A program made the translations under genes and the position numbers. The notes under the pieces are model-generated. The model did no database searches, was not told the origin of the DNA, and saw nothing but the letters and a program-made list of their open reading frames with translations. A stretch of 46,797 nt of DNA from Bacteriovoracaceae bacterium UBA1511 (GTDB lineage Bacteria > Bdellovibrionota > Bacteriovoracia > Bacteriovoracales > Bacteriovoracaceae), in NCBI GenBank assembly GCA_002323535.1, contig DCQT01000104.1:1-46797 (forward strand), in the 5' to 3' direction. Shown here piece by piece: positions 32,265 to 41,149 of the stretch (position 1 is its first letter; each line of letters begins with the position of its first letter).

Positions 32265-33527
32265 ATGATTAGTATTTTTTTAAAGTTATACTTAATTTTT
32301 TGTCTTTTCTCTTGCTCAAATTCAACAAATTCTAATTCTAAAGTACCAATGATGCTTGATGGAGATCTTTTCAACAGTATAGAGACTTCGAAAAGTGTTA
32401 AAGTTAAAGACGGAGAGGGTTTTTTTTCAGCGCTGCTGAGGCTTGATCTAAGCCCAAAACAAGCTCTTGTAATCATAAATAAATTGAGAGATCGAGTTGA
32501 GCTATCTGGCGTTAAGCCAGATGAAAAAATAGTTCTTCGTTTCAAAAATTCTGAATTATTTGAAGTTAAGTATTTTAAAAATTTGCTTCAAACTCATCAG
32601 CTTATGTTGAAGCGTGGAATATGGGTCTACTCTCTTATTCAAAAAGAGCCGATCGTTGAGCATGAGATAGTTAAGGGGACATTGAGAGAGAACTCTACTC
32701 TTATAGGCGACCTTACTAGACTTGGTGTAGAGGAGGGAGCCGCCTCAGAGGTTGTAAACGCCTTGATGTGTAAAATAAACTTCAGACACCAAGCTCGTGC
32801 AGGTGATAATTTTAAAGTTTTATTAAAGTTATTAAAAATAAATGGTGAAGTAATTTCAACAAGACCCGTATATATTAATTACCGGGGGGAGTTGTCCGGA
32901 GAATTTGAAACTTATTATTATACAGATAAAAGTTCCTCCACATACTCTGCCCATTACCTAGAAAACGGGCAGGCGTTAATTCGTTCAGGCTTAAGGTACC
33001 CTTTAAAAAAGATGCATATTCGCTCACATTTCGGCCATCGTATTCATCCAGTCACGGGAAAAAGAGCTTTTCATCGAGGAGTAGATTTAAGGGGGCGTGT
33101 GGGTGATCCTGTATATTCGGTAGCCTCTGGAAAGGTTATATCCTCTGGGTTCAATAAATATGCTGGAAAAACGTTGGCAATTCTTCATCGAGATAAAACT
33201 ATCTCTCACTATTATCATTTATCGAAAAGGTATGTGAAAAAAGGTGATTGGGTAAAAATCAATCAAAGGATTGCAAGTGTTGGCTCAACAGGGAGAGTTA
33301 CTGGTGCACACCTTCACTTTGGTTTTCAAAATAAGAGTGGAAAGTGGATTAACCCAATGAGTAAAAGAATGATTGCTACTCCTAAGCTTAGCGGAGCTCG
33401 ACTTTTGGAAATGAAAAAACAGACCAGGAAAATTAAACAAACACTTTTTTTAGTTGAAAATGATTTAGTAAATAACTTTCTTTTAGTTAATTTGAATAAA
33501 AATGAAGATGTTGGTTATTTATTTTAA
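32265..33527 (+). CDS. M23-family peptidoglycan endopeptidase lipoprotein
   Basis: Envelope protein of 420 residues. The lipobox LFSC (C17) follows a signal peptide, so it is probably an outer-membrane lipoprotein. An N-terminal region (about 30-235) has LysM-like and OapA-like beta parts. The LytM/M23 domain at about 250-365 is complete: SHFGHRIHP, FHRGVDL (H270, D274), HYYHL (H315/H318) and GAHLHFG (H349/H351), with zinc ligands H270, D274 and H351. Such enzymes cut peptide cross-links in cell walls, in division or wall remodelling; in a predator they could act on prey wall. The C-terminus has a basic tail. It is followed by rhomboid and RDD genes. Confidence 0.9.
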   Translation: MISIFLKLYLIFCLFSCSNSTNSNSKVPMMLDGDLFNSIETSKSVKVKDGEGFFSALLRLDLSPKQALVIINKLRDRVELSGVKPDEKIVLRFKNSELFEVKYFKNLLQTHQLMLKRGIWVYSLIQKEPIVEHEIVKGTLRENSTLIGDLTRLGVEEGAASEVVNALMCKINFRHQARAGDNFKVLLKLLKINGEVISTRPVYINYRGELSGEFETYYYTDKSSSTYSAHYLENGQALIRSGLRYPLKKMHIRSHFGHRIHPVTGKRAFHRGVDLRGRVGDPVYSVASGKVISSGFNKYAGKTLAILHRDKTISHYYHLSKRYVKKGDWVKINQRIASVGSTGRVTGAHLHFGFQNKSGKWINPMSKRMIATPKLSGARLLEMKKQTRKIKQTLFLVENDLVNNFLLVNLNKNEDVGYLF

Positions 33528-33577
33528 ATAAAATGAGTATGACTTAATTTTCTTTGGACATCTTCCGTAGATGATTG

Positions 33578-35248
33578 ATGGTTTTTCCAATACCTCTTGG
33601 ACTCGGACTTCGTCCACCAAGAACACCTTATGTAACCCTGGCTTTATCGGTAATTCTTATTGCCTGTCACTGGTATTTTGAAAAGCCAGATGTGGTTGCA
33701 TTAGAAAAGAAGCTACTCGAAAAATATGAGATTCAAAGTATTGTAAATACAGGTTTGACTAATTTTTGCTTAAGCGAAAAGTCAAAAGAATACGCCGAGG
33801 AATGTAAAGTAATACAAGAATCTATAGAAAAGAATAAACAACAAAAAATAGAGGAAGATTCAAGAAAGATTAGCCAGGCTGAGGGGGAAGAAAAGGTCGG
33901 AGATGGTAATGAAAATATTATTGAGAAAGATGACAACGGAAATAAGGAAAAAATAGACTTTAAGGGTTTTAAGGATATTCTTTCACAAAAAATTTCCCAT
34001 GGAATAAAATTACAGCGAATCTTAAAAGACCCACATAAATACTTTCCCTCCCAAGAAAGAGCAGATTTGTATTTAGAGCGAATGGGAAAAGTGAAGCAAG
34101 AGTTAGCCGATTTTAAGAAAGAAAACAATCTTTTAACTAGAAATAATATAAATTTTCTCAGTCTTCTAAAGGGACAGTTCACACACGCAGATTATTTTCA
34201 TCTTTTTGGAAACTTACTATCATTTATTTTTTTCGCGATCTATCTTGAAGCAAGACTTGGAAGTCTTATGTTTTTTGGTGCCTACTTTTTAACAGGAACT
34301 GTAGGATTATTTGCTAATGCATTCTTTTTAAAAGAAGGTGTATATCTTCTTGGAGCAAGCGCAAATGTTTTGGGTGTTGTGGGTGCTTTTTATGTTTTGT
34401 TTTTTAAGCACTACTTTAAATTATATTTTGCTGCTGGCCTAACTCCGATCCCAAAAGTTTTATGTTTTTCAAAAACATTTTTAATCAAGATGAAATTTGC
34501 AGTTCCCGTCTTTTTTGTGCTCGGTGATGTATCAGGTCTCGTTAACCCTCAAGGAAGCATTGCGCACTTAGCTCACTTAGGAGGCTTTTGCACAGGTGTA
34601 GTCTTTTCTCTCATTTATCTCAAAAAAGAGAAGTTGAAGTGGCCATTTATATACCCCTCTGAAGTTATTGATTTTAATAAGGCAATGAAAATTGAAAATA
34701 AAGAAGCTCGCTTGAATGAATACAGCCGCCTTTTAAAAATAAACCCAATGAATAAAGAGGTTCAAGAAAAACTACTTGTTGATATTACAGAGCAGATTTT
34801 TGCACTTAAAAAGATTGATGACACTGATACCTTTTATTTAAACAAACATACAGAACCATTTGTTGGGCGAGCCTGCTACCACAAAGACTATTCCAGTGCC
34901 TTAGATGTCTTAAAATTTATTCCCTTGAATTTAGAATACTCAGAACTGTTGAAGGGACTAAGTCAAAAACAAATTATAAACCTAGCTGATGCAGCATTGG
35001 ACAATGGAAAGTACTTTTTAGCGCTTAAGCTTTATGATCACTTTCTTTTTAAGTCTAAAAAGAAAAGGTTACTTCAAAATAAGATTATTAAAACTATCGA
35101 GAATATTTTTGATCATATTGATAAAAACAAATTAAATCAAAAAAGAATAGATACATTATTAAAAAGCTCTAGCACCAAAGAGCTGTACTCTCTTTGGTTA
35201 AAAAATAAGGAAAACGTATATCAAATTAATAATAAAAAAAGTGCATAA
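33578..35248 (+). CDS. rhomboid-family intramembrane serine protease with large insert and helical tail
   Basis: Inner-membrane protease of 556 residues. The first membrane segment is at about 18-33. A hydrophilic, charged insert (about 38-195) follows, far longer than usual. Then comes the rhomboid core: HLFGNLLSF (H208-N212), LLGASANVLG (catalytic S261) and AHLAHLGGF (catalytic H333), so the Ser-His dyad is intact. After the last membrane segment (about 350) is a helical cytosolic tail of about 200 residues with TPR-like character (ALKLYDHFLFKSKKKRLL). The start is the ATG at 33578; a TTG lies directly before it. An RDD protein gene starts 15 bases later. Substrates are unknown. Confidence 0.88.
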   Translation: MVFPIPLGLGLRPPRTPYVTLALSVILIACHWYFEKPDVVALEKKLLEKYEIQSIVNTGLTNFCLSEKSKEYAEECKVIQESIEKNKQQKIEEDSRKISQAEGEEKVGDGNENIIEKDDNGNKEKIDFKGFKDILSQKISHGIKLQRILKDPHKYFPSQERADLYLERMGKVKQELADFKKENNLLTRNNINFLSLLKGQFTHADYFHLFGNLLSFIFFAIYLEARLGSLMFFGAYFLTGTVGLFANAFFLKEGVYLLGASANVLGVVGAFYVLFFKHYFKLYFAAGLTPIPKVLCFSKTFLIKMKFAVPVFFVLGDVSGLVNPQGSIAHLAHLGGFCTGVVFSLIYLKKEKLKWPFIYPSEVIDFNKAMKIENKEARLNEYSRLLKINPMNKEVQEKLLVDITEQIFALKKIDDTDTFYLNKHTEPFVGRACYHKDYSSALDVLKFIPLNLEYSELLKGLSQKQIINLADAALDNGKYFLALKLYDHFLFKSKKKRLLQNKIIKTIENIFDHIDKNKLNQKRIDTLLKSSSTKELYSLWLKNKENVYQINNKKSA

Positions 35249-35263
35249 ACATAAGGGGGTTAT

Positions 35264-35794
35264 ATGGGTGCATTGAGAGAAACTAAATCGGCAACAGGAC
35301 CGGTACTTAAAGCTCATGATGGAGGGCTTGAGGATCAAGTTGAATACGAGCCATCAGGAATTTTTAAAAGATTTGTCGCAGCTATGGTAGATGGAACAAT
35401 TGTCACATCTTTTAACTTGATACTTCAAGCGGGCATTCAAAAATTAAGTCCTGTGTCACAGGAACAGTTGGCGGCAGGAAATAATGCTGCCATAGATGGT
35501 GTAGGCACAATATTTATCGTAGCTGCTTTAGTAGGACTCATATTTAATATTGGATACTATGTTTACTCAATGAAAAAGTGGTCTGCGACACCCGGTAAAA
35601 AACTTCTTGGTTTAAAAGTTATACGGATTGGAGATAACAAGGAGTGGGGGTTCGGTTCTGTTTTTATGAGAGAAGTAATTGGAAAAATAATTAGTTCTAT
35701 TGGAATGATGGGATATATTTGGGCTTTTTTTGGCGAGAAGAAGCAAGCTTGGCATGATAAGCTTGTGAAATCAATGGTTGTTAGAGATCAATAA
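35264..35794 (+). CDS. RDD-family membrane protein
   Basis: Membrane protein of 176 residues with an RDD domain (about 30-170): FKRFVAAMVDGTIV at the first helix, TPGKKLLGLKVIRI at about 105-118, and QAWHDKLVKSMVV near the end, the family's hallmark. Three hydrophobic segments are visible. The N-terminal 28 residues are hydrophilic. Family functions are poorly known; a few act in ion exchange or envelope assembly. AAGGGGGTT precedes the ATG, and the rhomboid gene ends 15 bases upstream, so both probably belong to one transcript. Confidence 0.88.
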   Translation: MGALRETKSATGPVLKAHDGGLEDQVEYEPSGIFKRFVAAMVDGTIVTSFNLILQAGIQKLSPVSQEQLAAGNNAAIDGVGTIFIVAALVGLIFNIGYYVYSMKKWSATPGKKLLGLKVIRIGDNKEWGFGSVFMREVIGKIISSIGMMGYIWAFFGEKKQAWHDKLVKSMVVRDQ

Positions 35795-35807
35795 GTTTAA
35801 TTACTCT

Positions 35808-35839
35808 AATAAGCCTACTTAAAATTAAGTAGGCTTATT
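35808..35839. terminator. long perfect hairpin between convergent genes
   Basis: AATAAGCCTACTTAA (35808-35822) pairs perfectly with TTAAGTAGGCTTATT (35825-35839) around a 2-base loop, giving 15 base pairs. It lies just after the RDD gene and covers the stop codon of the leftward metalloprotease gene. A T-rich tail is weak on both sides, so it may act as a two-way terminator or RNA-protecting hairpin. Confidence 0.75.
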
Positions 35840-36809
35840 TATGTGTAAGGCCAAGGTTTAAGTTTTTTATAAATTGCTCATGTTTTTTTGACAGCTTTTG
35901 ACCTAGATACTTGGTCTCTTCATCTTCATAAAAGTCATAATTAAATCCCTTTAAATTCATCTTCATCAATAGCTTTTGAATCCTTCGGACCTCTCCCCGA
36001 GGGAGTTTTGGGACTTCATATTCCAATATTTCTTCGAGCCCCACCCAGCATAATGGCCTAGATGCTTCAGGACGATTTCCAGATAATAAGCATCCATATT
36101 CATTCCCTTGGGGGCAAATTACTCCAGCATAAATAGTTTCCATCCTACAGTCTTTTTTGGGATGTATAACAGATGCGGCCAGGGGGATTGTTTGTTCCTT
36201 ATAGGGAGATAGAAAATGAACAAATGGTTTTGTTTCAATTTTTACGGAAAACATATTTTTAAATGCAGTAATTATTCTTGTGCAGAGAAGAGATTCATTC
36301 TCTTCCCTGAAATAGTTACGGCAGAACTTTAGATCCTTAAAAGAAAAACTACCTTGCCGAAGAATCTTTTCGTGATCCTCTAACTCTAACCATTTTTTTA
36401 GACATGTGTGTGCTGACCAATAATCTGCCTGCCCTTCAGAGGATCCTCTGAAAAGAAAGTATTCTTTATAATATTTGGGAACCAATGGTCTGCCGCCAAA
36501 GTGATGGCCTACCTCATGACAAATAGCTGCTCTAAAAGAATCTTTTGTGGCCGTTGGGTGTTTTACTAGTCCGCCATATAATTCGATGTAGTAGTGATCG
36601 ATGCTATAAGCAGATGCCTTGGCATTATTTTCATTATAGCTAAAGTCAGATTCTATAGTGAAAACCTTTCCATTTTGTAAGTAAATGGGAGCGAAAAACT
36701 CCTCTGCTTCTTTTATTACTTGATTGAACTCTGCTTCACTTAAGGGCCCTGCAAAGGATATGTTTGCAAAAAGGTAAATGGAAAAAATAACTAAAGACTT
36801 TGAGTGCAT
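35835..36809 (-). CDS. secreted zinc metalloprotease-like protein (HExxH)
   Basis: Exported protein of 324 residues with a signal peptide (about 1-20, ending SFA). The gluzincin-type motif ICHEVGHHFGG has H98, E99 and H102. SSEGQADYW about 22 residues on gives E125 as a likely third zinc ligand. A cysteine-rich second half (CLKKW, FCRNYF, LLCTRI, DCRMET, ICPQGNEYGCLL, PLCW) suggests several disulfides. The family was not recognised, though the arrangement is close to M48-type proteases. No good ribosome binding site is seen. The stop codon lies in a long hairpin shared with the RDD gene. Confidence 0.8.
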   Translation of the reverse strand: MHSKSLVIFSIYLFANISFAGPLSEAEFNQVIKEAEEFFAPIYLQNGKVFTIESDFSYNENNAKASAYSIDHYYIELYGGLVKHPTATKDSFRAAICHEVGHHFGGRPLVPKYYKEYFLFRGSSEGQADYWSAHTCLKKWLELEDHEKILRQGSFSFKDLKFCRNYFREENESLLCTRIITAFKNMFSVKIETKPFVHFLSPYKEQTIPLAASVIHPKKDCRMETIYAGVICPQGNEYGCLLSGNRPEASRPLCWVGLEEILEYEVPKLPRGEVRRIQKLLMKMNLKGFNYDFYEDEETKYLGQKLSKKHEQFIKNLNLGLTHK

Positions 36810-36870
36810 TTTTCAAATATAGGAACGATTTATACGTGCTGAAAAGAACGGTTTGAAAGAGCTGTAAAAT

Positions 36871-37710
36871 TTATATTTTTTTAAGTGAGCTTTCTTTAAA
36901 ACCTGAAATTTCAATAAAATGAAAGGAATCTTCAACAATATTATTATCTAGAAGCAATAATGTGATTTTACCTGGGTTATCAGAGCTATTTAAAGTTAAA
37001 CCTTCAATTTCTTGGTAAGCAGGAAAACCACGATTATATATTATACCAACTTCATGCTTAACGTTAAGATTATTGAGATTAATAGAGTAAATTCCACCGA
37101 CACGGCTTCCTTGGTCAGAGGCCAAAAAAAGTGTTTTTCCACTCAAAGAAATCGTTCCACCTTGAATTCTCGATATTTTTGCAGGGATAAAATTTTTGAC
37201 TAGAGTATTTTTCTCTAGGGATAGTTCATAAAGTGGGCTTGATTTATCAAGTTTATTTTCTGAAAAATATATCTTTTTCCCGTTAGAGGCTACCCAGCTT
37301 AGACTTTCAAGGTTTAAAGGAACATTATAAGTAATCATATGCTCGAGCGTGAAGATATCGAAAAATAAAAGCTTCATCGGGCTAATTCTCTCTAGGGCAA
37401 CGACTATGAAGTTTTTGTAAATGGTGATTCCGCCAAAGTGGTTGTAGCCTAATTCTCTAAGATGTCTTGGGATTTTTATTCTTGGGTAGTCAGTGATTAT
37501 ATTAGGGTAAAAGTTTTTAGGAACAAGGCGTTTGACTTTTGGCACTCTGAAAATGGTGTATTGATTAGAGATGAACCAAAAGTCTTCAGTTTGAGTAATT
37601 CCTTGGATATTTTCGGCAATTGGAGAAAAGATGGGTGCTGTGACAGTCGCTTTAAATCCTAAAGCGTTAAAACTTAAAATCATTAGAAATAAGAGTATTA
37701 TTCTTCTCAC
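36871..37710 (-). CDS. secreted beta-propeller-like protein of unknown function
   Basis: Protein of 279 residues with a signal peptide (about 1-18, ending ALG). The rest repeats short beta strands with patterns such as DFWFISNQYTIFRVPK, NLESLSWVASNGKKIYFSEN, GGTISLSGKTLFLASDQG and EIEGLTLNSSDNPGKITLLL, about 40-50 residues apart. This suggests a beta-propeller like SdiA-regulated/esterase-like phytase-domain proteins; it is inference. No catalytic residues were recognised. It starts close to the divergent radD gene and lies 61 bases before the metalloprotease gene, on the same strand, so the two may be co-transcribed. Confidence 0.72.
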   Translation of the reverse strand: MRRIILLFLMILSFNALGFKATVTAPIFSPIAENIQGITQTEDFWFISNQYTIFRVPKVKRLVPKNFYPNIITDYPRIKIPRHLRELGYNHFGGITIYKNFIVVALERISPMKLLFFDIFTLEHMITYNVPLNLESLSWVASNGKKIYFSENKLDKSSPLYELSLEKNTLVKNFIPAKISRIQGGTISLSGKTLFLASDQGSRVGGIYSINLNNLNVKHEVGIIYNRGFPAYQEIEGLTLNSSDNPGKITLLLLDNNIVEDSFHFIEISGFKESSLKKI

Positions 37711-37808
37711 TATAAAAACCTAAGTTAATTTCTTAGTATTTTCCAATGTTTAGTTATAATTTGTAAAATTTGGTGTAATTTATGGCTTAAAAACTCTAAA
37801 ATCCTCAA

Positions 37809-39545
37809 ATGTTTAAATTAAGACCTTACCAACAAGAAGCTGTTGATAAAACCATTGGGTATTTCAAAAAAAGCAAAGATCCTGCAGTCATTGTTCTTCC
37901 TACTGGTGCTGGGAAAAGTATTGTCATTGCTGAGCTAGCAAAAATCGCCAAGGGAAGAGTTTTAGTTCTCACTCACGTTAAAGAACTAGTTGAGCAAAAC
38001 CATAGTAAGTATGAAAGCTATGGACTAAAAGCAGGAATCTATTCAGCGGGGCTAAATCAAAAGCAAACAACTGGTAAAGTGATTTTTGGTAGTATTCAAT
38101 CAGTTGCAAGAGCAAAAAGAAGTTTTTTTAACGATTTCTCTCTTTTAATCATTGATGAGTGTCACCGTATCAGTATGGAAGGAGGAACTCAGTACAAACA
38201 GGTTATAGAAACCTTAAAGGAGAATTGTCCAAGCCTTTGCATTCTTGGGCTAACTGCGACTCCATACAGGCTTGGACTTGGATGGATTTACGAGTTTAAT
38301 CATTTAGGAGAGATCAAATCTAAAGAGCCTCGCTTTTTTAAGCATTGTGTTTTTGAACTTCCGCTTGAATATATGATTAAGAATAAATTTCTGACTCAAC
38401 CGGTAAAGGTTGATATACCAGTGACTTGTTATGACTTTTCTGAACTTACTCAAAAGGGCAGAATGTATACAACAAGTGAAGTTGAAGAATTGCTAAAGAC
38501 TCAGAAAAGACTCACGCCCCTAATTATTAAAAATATTGTTAATATAACAGAGTCTTATGATCGGAAGGGAGTAATGATTTTTAGCTCCACTGTCTCGCAT
38601 GCAAAAGAGATACTTGATTACCTTCCAGAAGGTGACGCACAAATTGTTTTAGGTGACACAGAGAATGATGAGCGGGACGAGATTATTCAAGAGTTTAAAG
38701 ACCGAAAGTTTAAGTACCTTGTTAACGTTTCCGTTTTAACCACAGGTTTTGATGCCCCTCATGTGGATGTAATTGCTATTTTAAGACCTACTGAATCGGT
38801 TAGTTTATATCAACAAATTATTGGGAGGGGACTTCGTATAGACCCTGACAAGAGGGATTGTTTTATCCTTGATTATGCTGGAATGGGGCATGATATTTAC
38901 AGTCCTGAAATAAGCGATAAGCGGCCGACAAAAGAGTCGGTTCCAGTGTTTGTTGATTGTCCAAAATGCGGATTTGAAAATAATTTTTGGGGAAGAACGA
39001 ATTTTGAAGGTGAGATGATTGAGCATTACGGAAGAAAGTGTCGCGGGGCTCATTTTGATAGCGAAACTCTTGATGTTACTCCCTGTGGCTATCGCTTCCG
39101 GGCCAAGTTTTGTCATCAGTGTGGGGAGGAAAATGATATCACCGCCAGAGAATGCCAAAAGTGTCAGGCCGTTTTAATTGATGCAGACTCAAAGCTTAAA
39201 CAGGCACGCTTGTCAAAAAATGCTCATGTTCTAAAACCGGATTCAGTAAGCTACGAAAAACGCTGGGATAAAAAAGGAAATGAATACTTAGAAATTAGGT
39301 ATTATGATTTTGATGCAAAGTACCTTCGTGAAGCATATTATCTAAATAATCAGACTTCAAAGAAAAAGTTTAACATTAACTTTCTAAGGTCACACATGAG
39401 ACGCCCAGAACTCGAAATATCTTTTGAAACTTCGGATGAGGTGATTAAGTATCAAAAACTCCTTAGAACTCCTGCATTTGTCATCGCGAGAAAACAAGAG
39501 AAGTTTTGGAGAGTGACCGAGAAAATTTTTTCGGAAGAGCTATAG
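37809..39545 (+). CDS. radD: RadD (YejH) DNA repair helicase
   Basis: Superfamily 2 helicase of 578 residues matching remembered E. coli RadD throughout: LRPYQQEAVD and VLPTGAGKS (Walker A), LLIIDECHRI (DEAH box variant), LGLTATPYRLG (motif III), VMIFSSTVSHAKEIL, LVNVSVLTTGFDAPHVD and QQIIGRGLRI (motifs IV-VI). A zinc-binding segment in the C-terminal third has CPKCGFENNFWG and FCHQCGEENDIT with further Cys pairs. RadD acts in double-strand break repair and with single-strand DNA-binding protein. The first ATG is at 37809; no good ribosome binding site is seen. A small terminator follows. Confidence 0.95.
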   Translation: MFKLRPYQQEAVDKTIGYFKKSKDPAVIVLPTGAGKSIVIAELAKIAKGRVLVLTHVKELVEQNHSKYESYGLKAGIYSAGLNQKQTTGKVIFGSIQSVARAKRSFFNDFSLLIIDECHRISMEGGTQYKQVIETLKENCPSLCILGLTATPYRLGLGWIYEFNHLGEIKSKEPRFFKHCVFELPLEYMIKNKFLTQPVKVDIPVTCYDFSELTQKGRMYTTSEVEELLKTQKRLTPLIIKNIVNITESYDRKGVMIFSSTVSHAKEILDYLPEGDAQIVLGDTENDERDEIIQEFKDRKFKYLVNVSVLTTGFDAPHVDVIAILRPTESVSLYQQIIGRGLRIDPDKRDCFILDYAGMGHDIYSPEISDKRPTKESVPVFVDCPKCGFENNFWGRTNFEGEMIEHYGRKCRGAHFDSETLDVTPCGYRFRAKFCHQCGEENDITARECQKCQAVLIDADSKLKQARLSKNAHVLKPDSVSYEKRWDKKGNEYLEIRYYDFDAKYLREAYYLNNQTSKKKFNINFLRSHMRRPELEISFETSDEVIKYQKLLRTPAFVIARKQEKFWRVTEKIFSEEL

Positions 39546-39561
39546 GCTCTTTTTGTTTTTT
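39535..39561 (+). terminator. terminator overlapping the radD stop codon
   Basis: AAGAGC (39535-39540) pairs with GCTCTT (39546-39551) around TATAG, which includes the stop codon, followed by a T-rich run to about 39561. Short but well placed. Confidence 0.7.
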
Positions 39562-39567
39562 AATGAA

Positions 39568-39990
39568 TTAAAGACTAAGCATATAGTCGATTGCAGTATG
39601 ATTATTTGACTCTTCTGCAATCTCCATCGCTGTTTTTCCATTGTGGGTGAAGTCTCTAAGCTTTTTACCAAGTCCTACAGTGTAGCAGCTTAGTCTTCTT
39701 TTTGTTTTTTTGTCCTCTTGCTTTAGTCCTCTCAGAACAAGCTTTTCAAGGTTTGTTGTTAAGCCAAAGCAATGAGAAAGTATATGTATGTAAGATTCAG
39801 GGTAAGTCATAGAGAAACCAGAGGCAGCCCTTGCGCCAAAAGTTGTTTCTTCTGTGGTTTTATTTATAGGATAGGCGTATCTGTACTTAGCCGATGTTTT
39901 AGATTCTGATTTTTTTGGGTAGAGGTAGTAGTAGTAAGCATGAGAGTTAGAAACTACTAAAAATGAAATTAAGACAAAAAGAGTTTTCAT
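39568..39990 (-). CDS. secreted protein with ankyrin-like C-terminus
   Basis: Protein of 140 residues with a signal peptide (about 1-18, ending HA) followed by a Tyr-rich stretch YYYYLYPKK. Two cysteines (HCFG and SCYT). The end NGKTAMEIAEESNNHTAIDY looks like one ankyrin repeat. The rest was not recognised. The ATG is preceded by a AAAGAAGGATT-like ribosome binding site. The radD gene converges on it with only 22 bases between. Confidence 0.72.
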   Translation of the reverse strand: MKTLFVLISFLVVSNSHAYYYYLYPKKSESKTSAKYRYAYPINKTTEETTFGARAASGFSMTYPESYIHILSHCFGLTTNLEKLVLRGLKQEDKKTKRRLSCYTVGLGKKLRDFTHNGKTAMEIAEESNNHTAIDYMLSL

Positions 39991-40180
39991 TTAGGCCAAT
40001 CCTTCTTTTAGATTTAATTGAAAACTTCTACCAAAAGTTGAGATTTGGGTGTGAAAGACTGAAATATATACAGGGTTTCATTAGGTTACGAGAGTCAAAA
40101 AATGGTAAATTTGACTTATAAGCCTGACTAAATAAGCGAGTTTTGCTAATAATTAAGCCAAGAAATAACTGAGGCATCTA
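39991..40180. other. intergenic region, no gene seen
   Basis: About 190 bases between the divergent secreted-protein gene and lpxO-like gene. AT-rich with promoter-like sequence; no RNA gene or operator was recognised. Confidence 0.4.
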
Positions 40181-41149
40181 ATGGAAATAATGACTTTTTC
40201 CTTTCTAATTATTTTTTCTCTTTTGAGCTTTTACTATGTTTACGCAAAAAGAGGACAGCAGCGATACGCCGGAGTGCCTGAATATCTTCGAAAGGGGTGG
40301 CCTTTATTTTCGCCATTTAATTGTTTTTTATATTTGTTTACAAAGCCCCATGCAAAAAAGGCTATCATGAATATTGATGATTTCCCGGAACTTAAGTCAA
40401 TTCAAGCTAACTGGGAAGTGATTAGAGATGAGGTAAAGTCGCTAAAAGAAAAAGGTTTTTTTGATCAGACGACGAAACAATCCTCTGCTAGTTACTATGA
40501 TTTAGGTTTTAGAACGTTTTATAAATATGGTTGGTCTAAGTTTTATATTAATTGGTATGGTTACACGCATAAATCAGCCCTGGACCATTGTCCAAAAACA
40601 GTAGATATTTTAAAAAGTTTAAAAACAGTAAATGGGGCCATGTTTTCTCTATTGCCTGTTGGCTCTAAGCTCACAAGACATCTCGACCCTATTGCAAGTT
40701 CATTAAGATTACACATTTCTCTTGATACGCCAGGGGACCCTAAATGCTTTATTAATGTTGACGGTAATGACTACTATTGGAAAGACGGGGATGCCTTTAT
40801 TTTCGATGAAACCTATATCCATTACGCTAATAATGACTCTAATAAAGATAGATTAATTTTAATGTGTGATATTGATCGACCGATGTATTTTCCTGGCTCA
40901 ATTGTTAATGCGATCGCTAAGTTTTGTTTTAAAGCCTCTATTGTTCCAAACCTTGAAGGCGATAAAAAAGGGTTGGTTAATCTTATTTTTTCTGGCATTA
41001 CCCCTGTAATGATGAAGGTACGCACCTTAAAACAAACCAACATGTTTTTATACAAGCTGATAAAACATACTGTTAACCTAACGCTTTTAGCGCTAGTCCT
41101 TTCTGTTTTTTACGTATCCATAAATTCAGTAATTAATATTTTTTCTTAG
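40181..41149 (+). CDS. lpxO: LpxO-like lipid A hydroxylase (aspartyl/asparaginyl beta-hydroxylase family)
   Basis: Membrane-bound Fe(II)/2-oxoglutarate-dependent dioxygenase of 322 residues, similar in length and layout to LpxO, which hydroxylates the 2-position of a lipid A acyl chain. Seen: N-terminal membrane helix (about 4-22), the double-stranded beta-helix core with KLTRHLDPIASSLRLHISL (H167, D169) and FDETYIHYANNDSNKDRLIL (H214, R224), and C-terminal membrane helices (about 298-318). The Fe ligands are H167, D169 and H214, and R224 is a likely 2-oxoglutarate binder. GAGG lies 6 bases before the ATG. Its end overlaps the convergent ParB-like gene by 4 bases. A role on other acyl or peptide substrates is possible. 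Confidence 0.88.
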   Translation: MEIMTFSFLIIFSLLSFYYVYAKRGQQRYAGVPEYLRKGWPLFSPFNCFLYLFTKPHAKKAIMNIDDFPELKSIQANWEVIRDEVKSLKEKGFFDQTTKQSSASYYDLGFRTFYKYGWSKFYINWYGYTHKSALDHCPKTVDILKSLKTVNGAMFSLLPVGSKLTRHLDPIASSLRLHISLDTPGDPKCFINVDGNDYYWKDGDAFIFDETYIHYANNDSNKDRLILMCDIDRPMYFPGSIVNAIAKFCFKASIVPNLEGDKKGLVNLIFSGITPVMMKVRTLKQTNMFLYKLIKHTVNLTLLALVLSVFYVSINSVINIFS

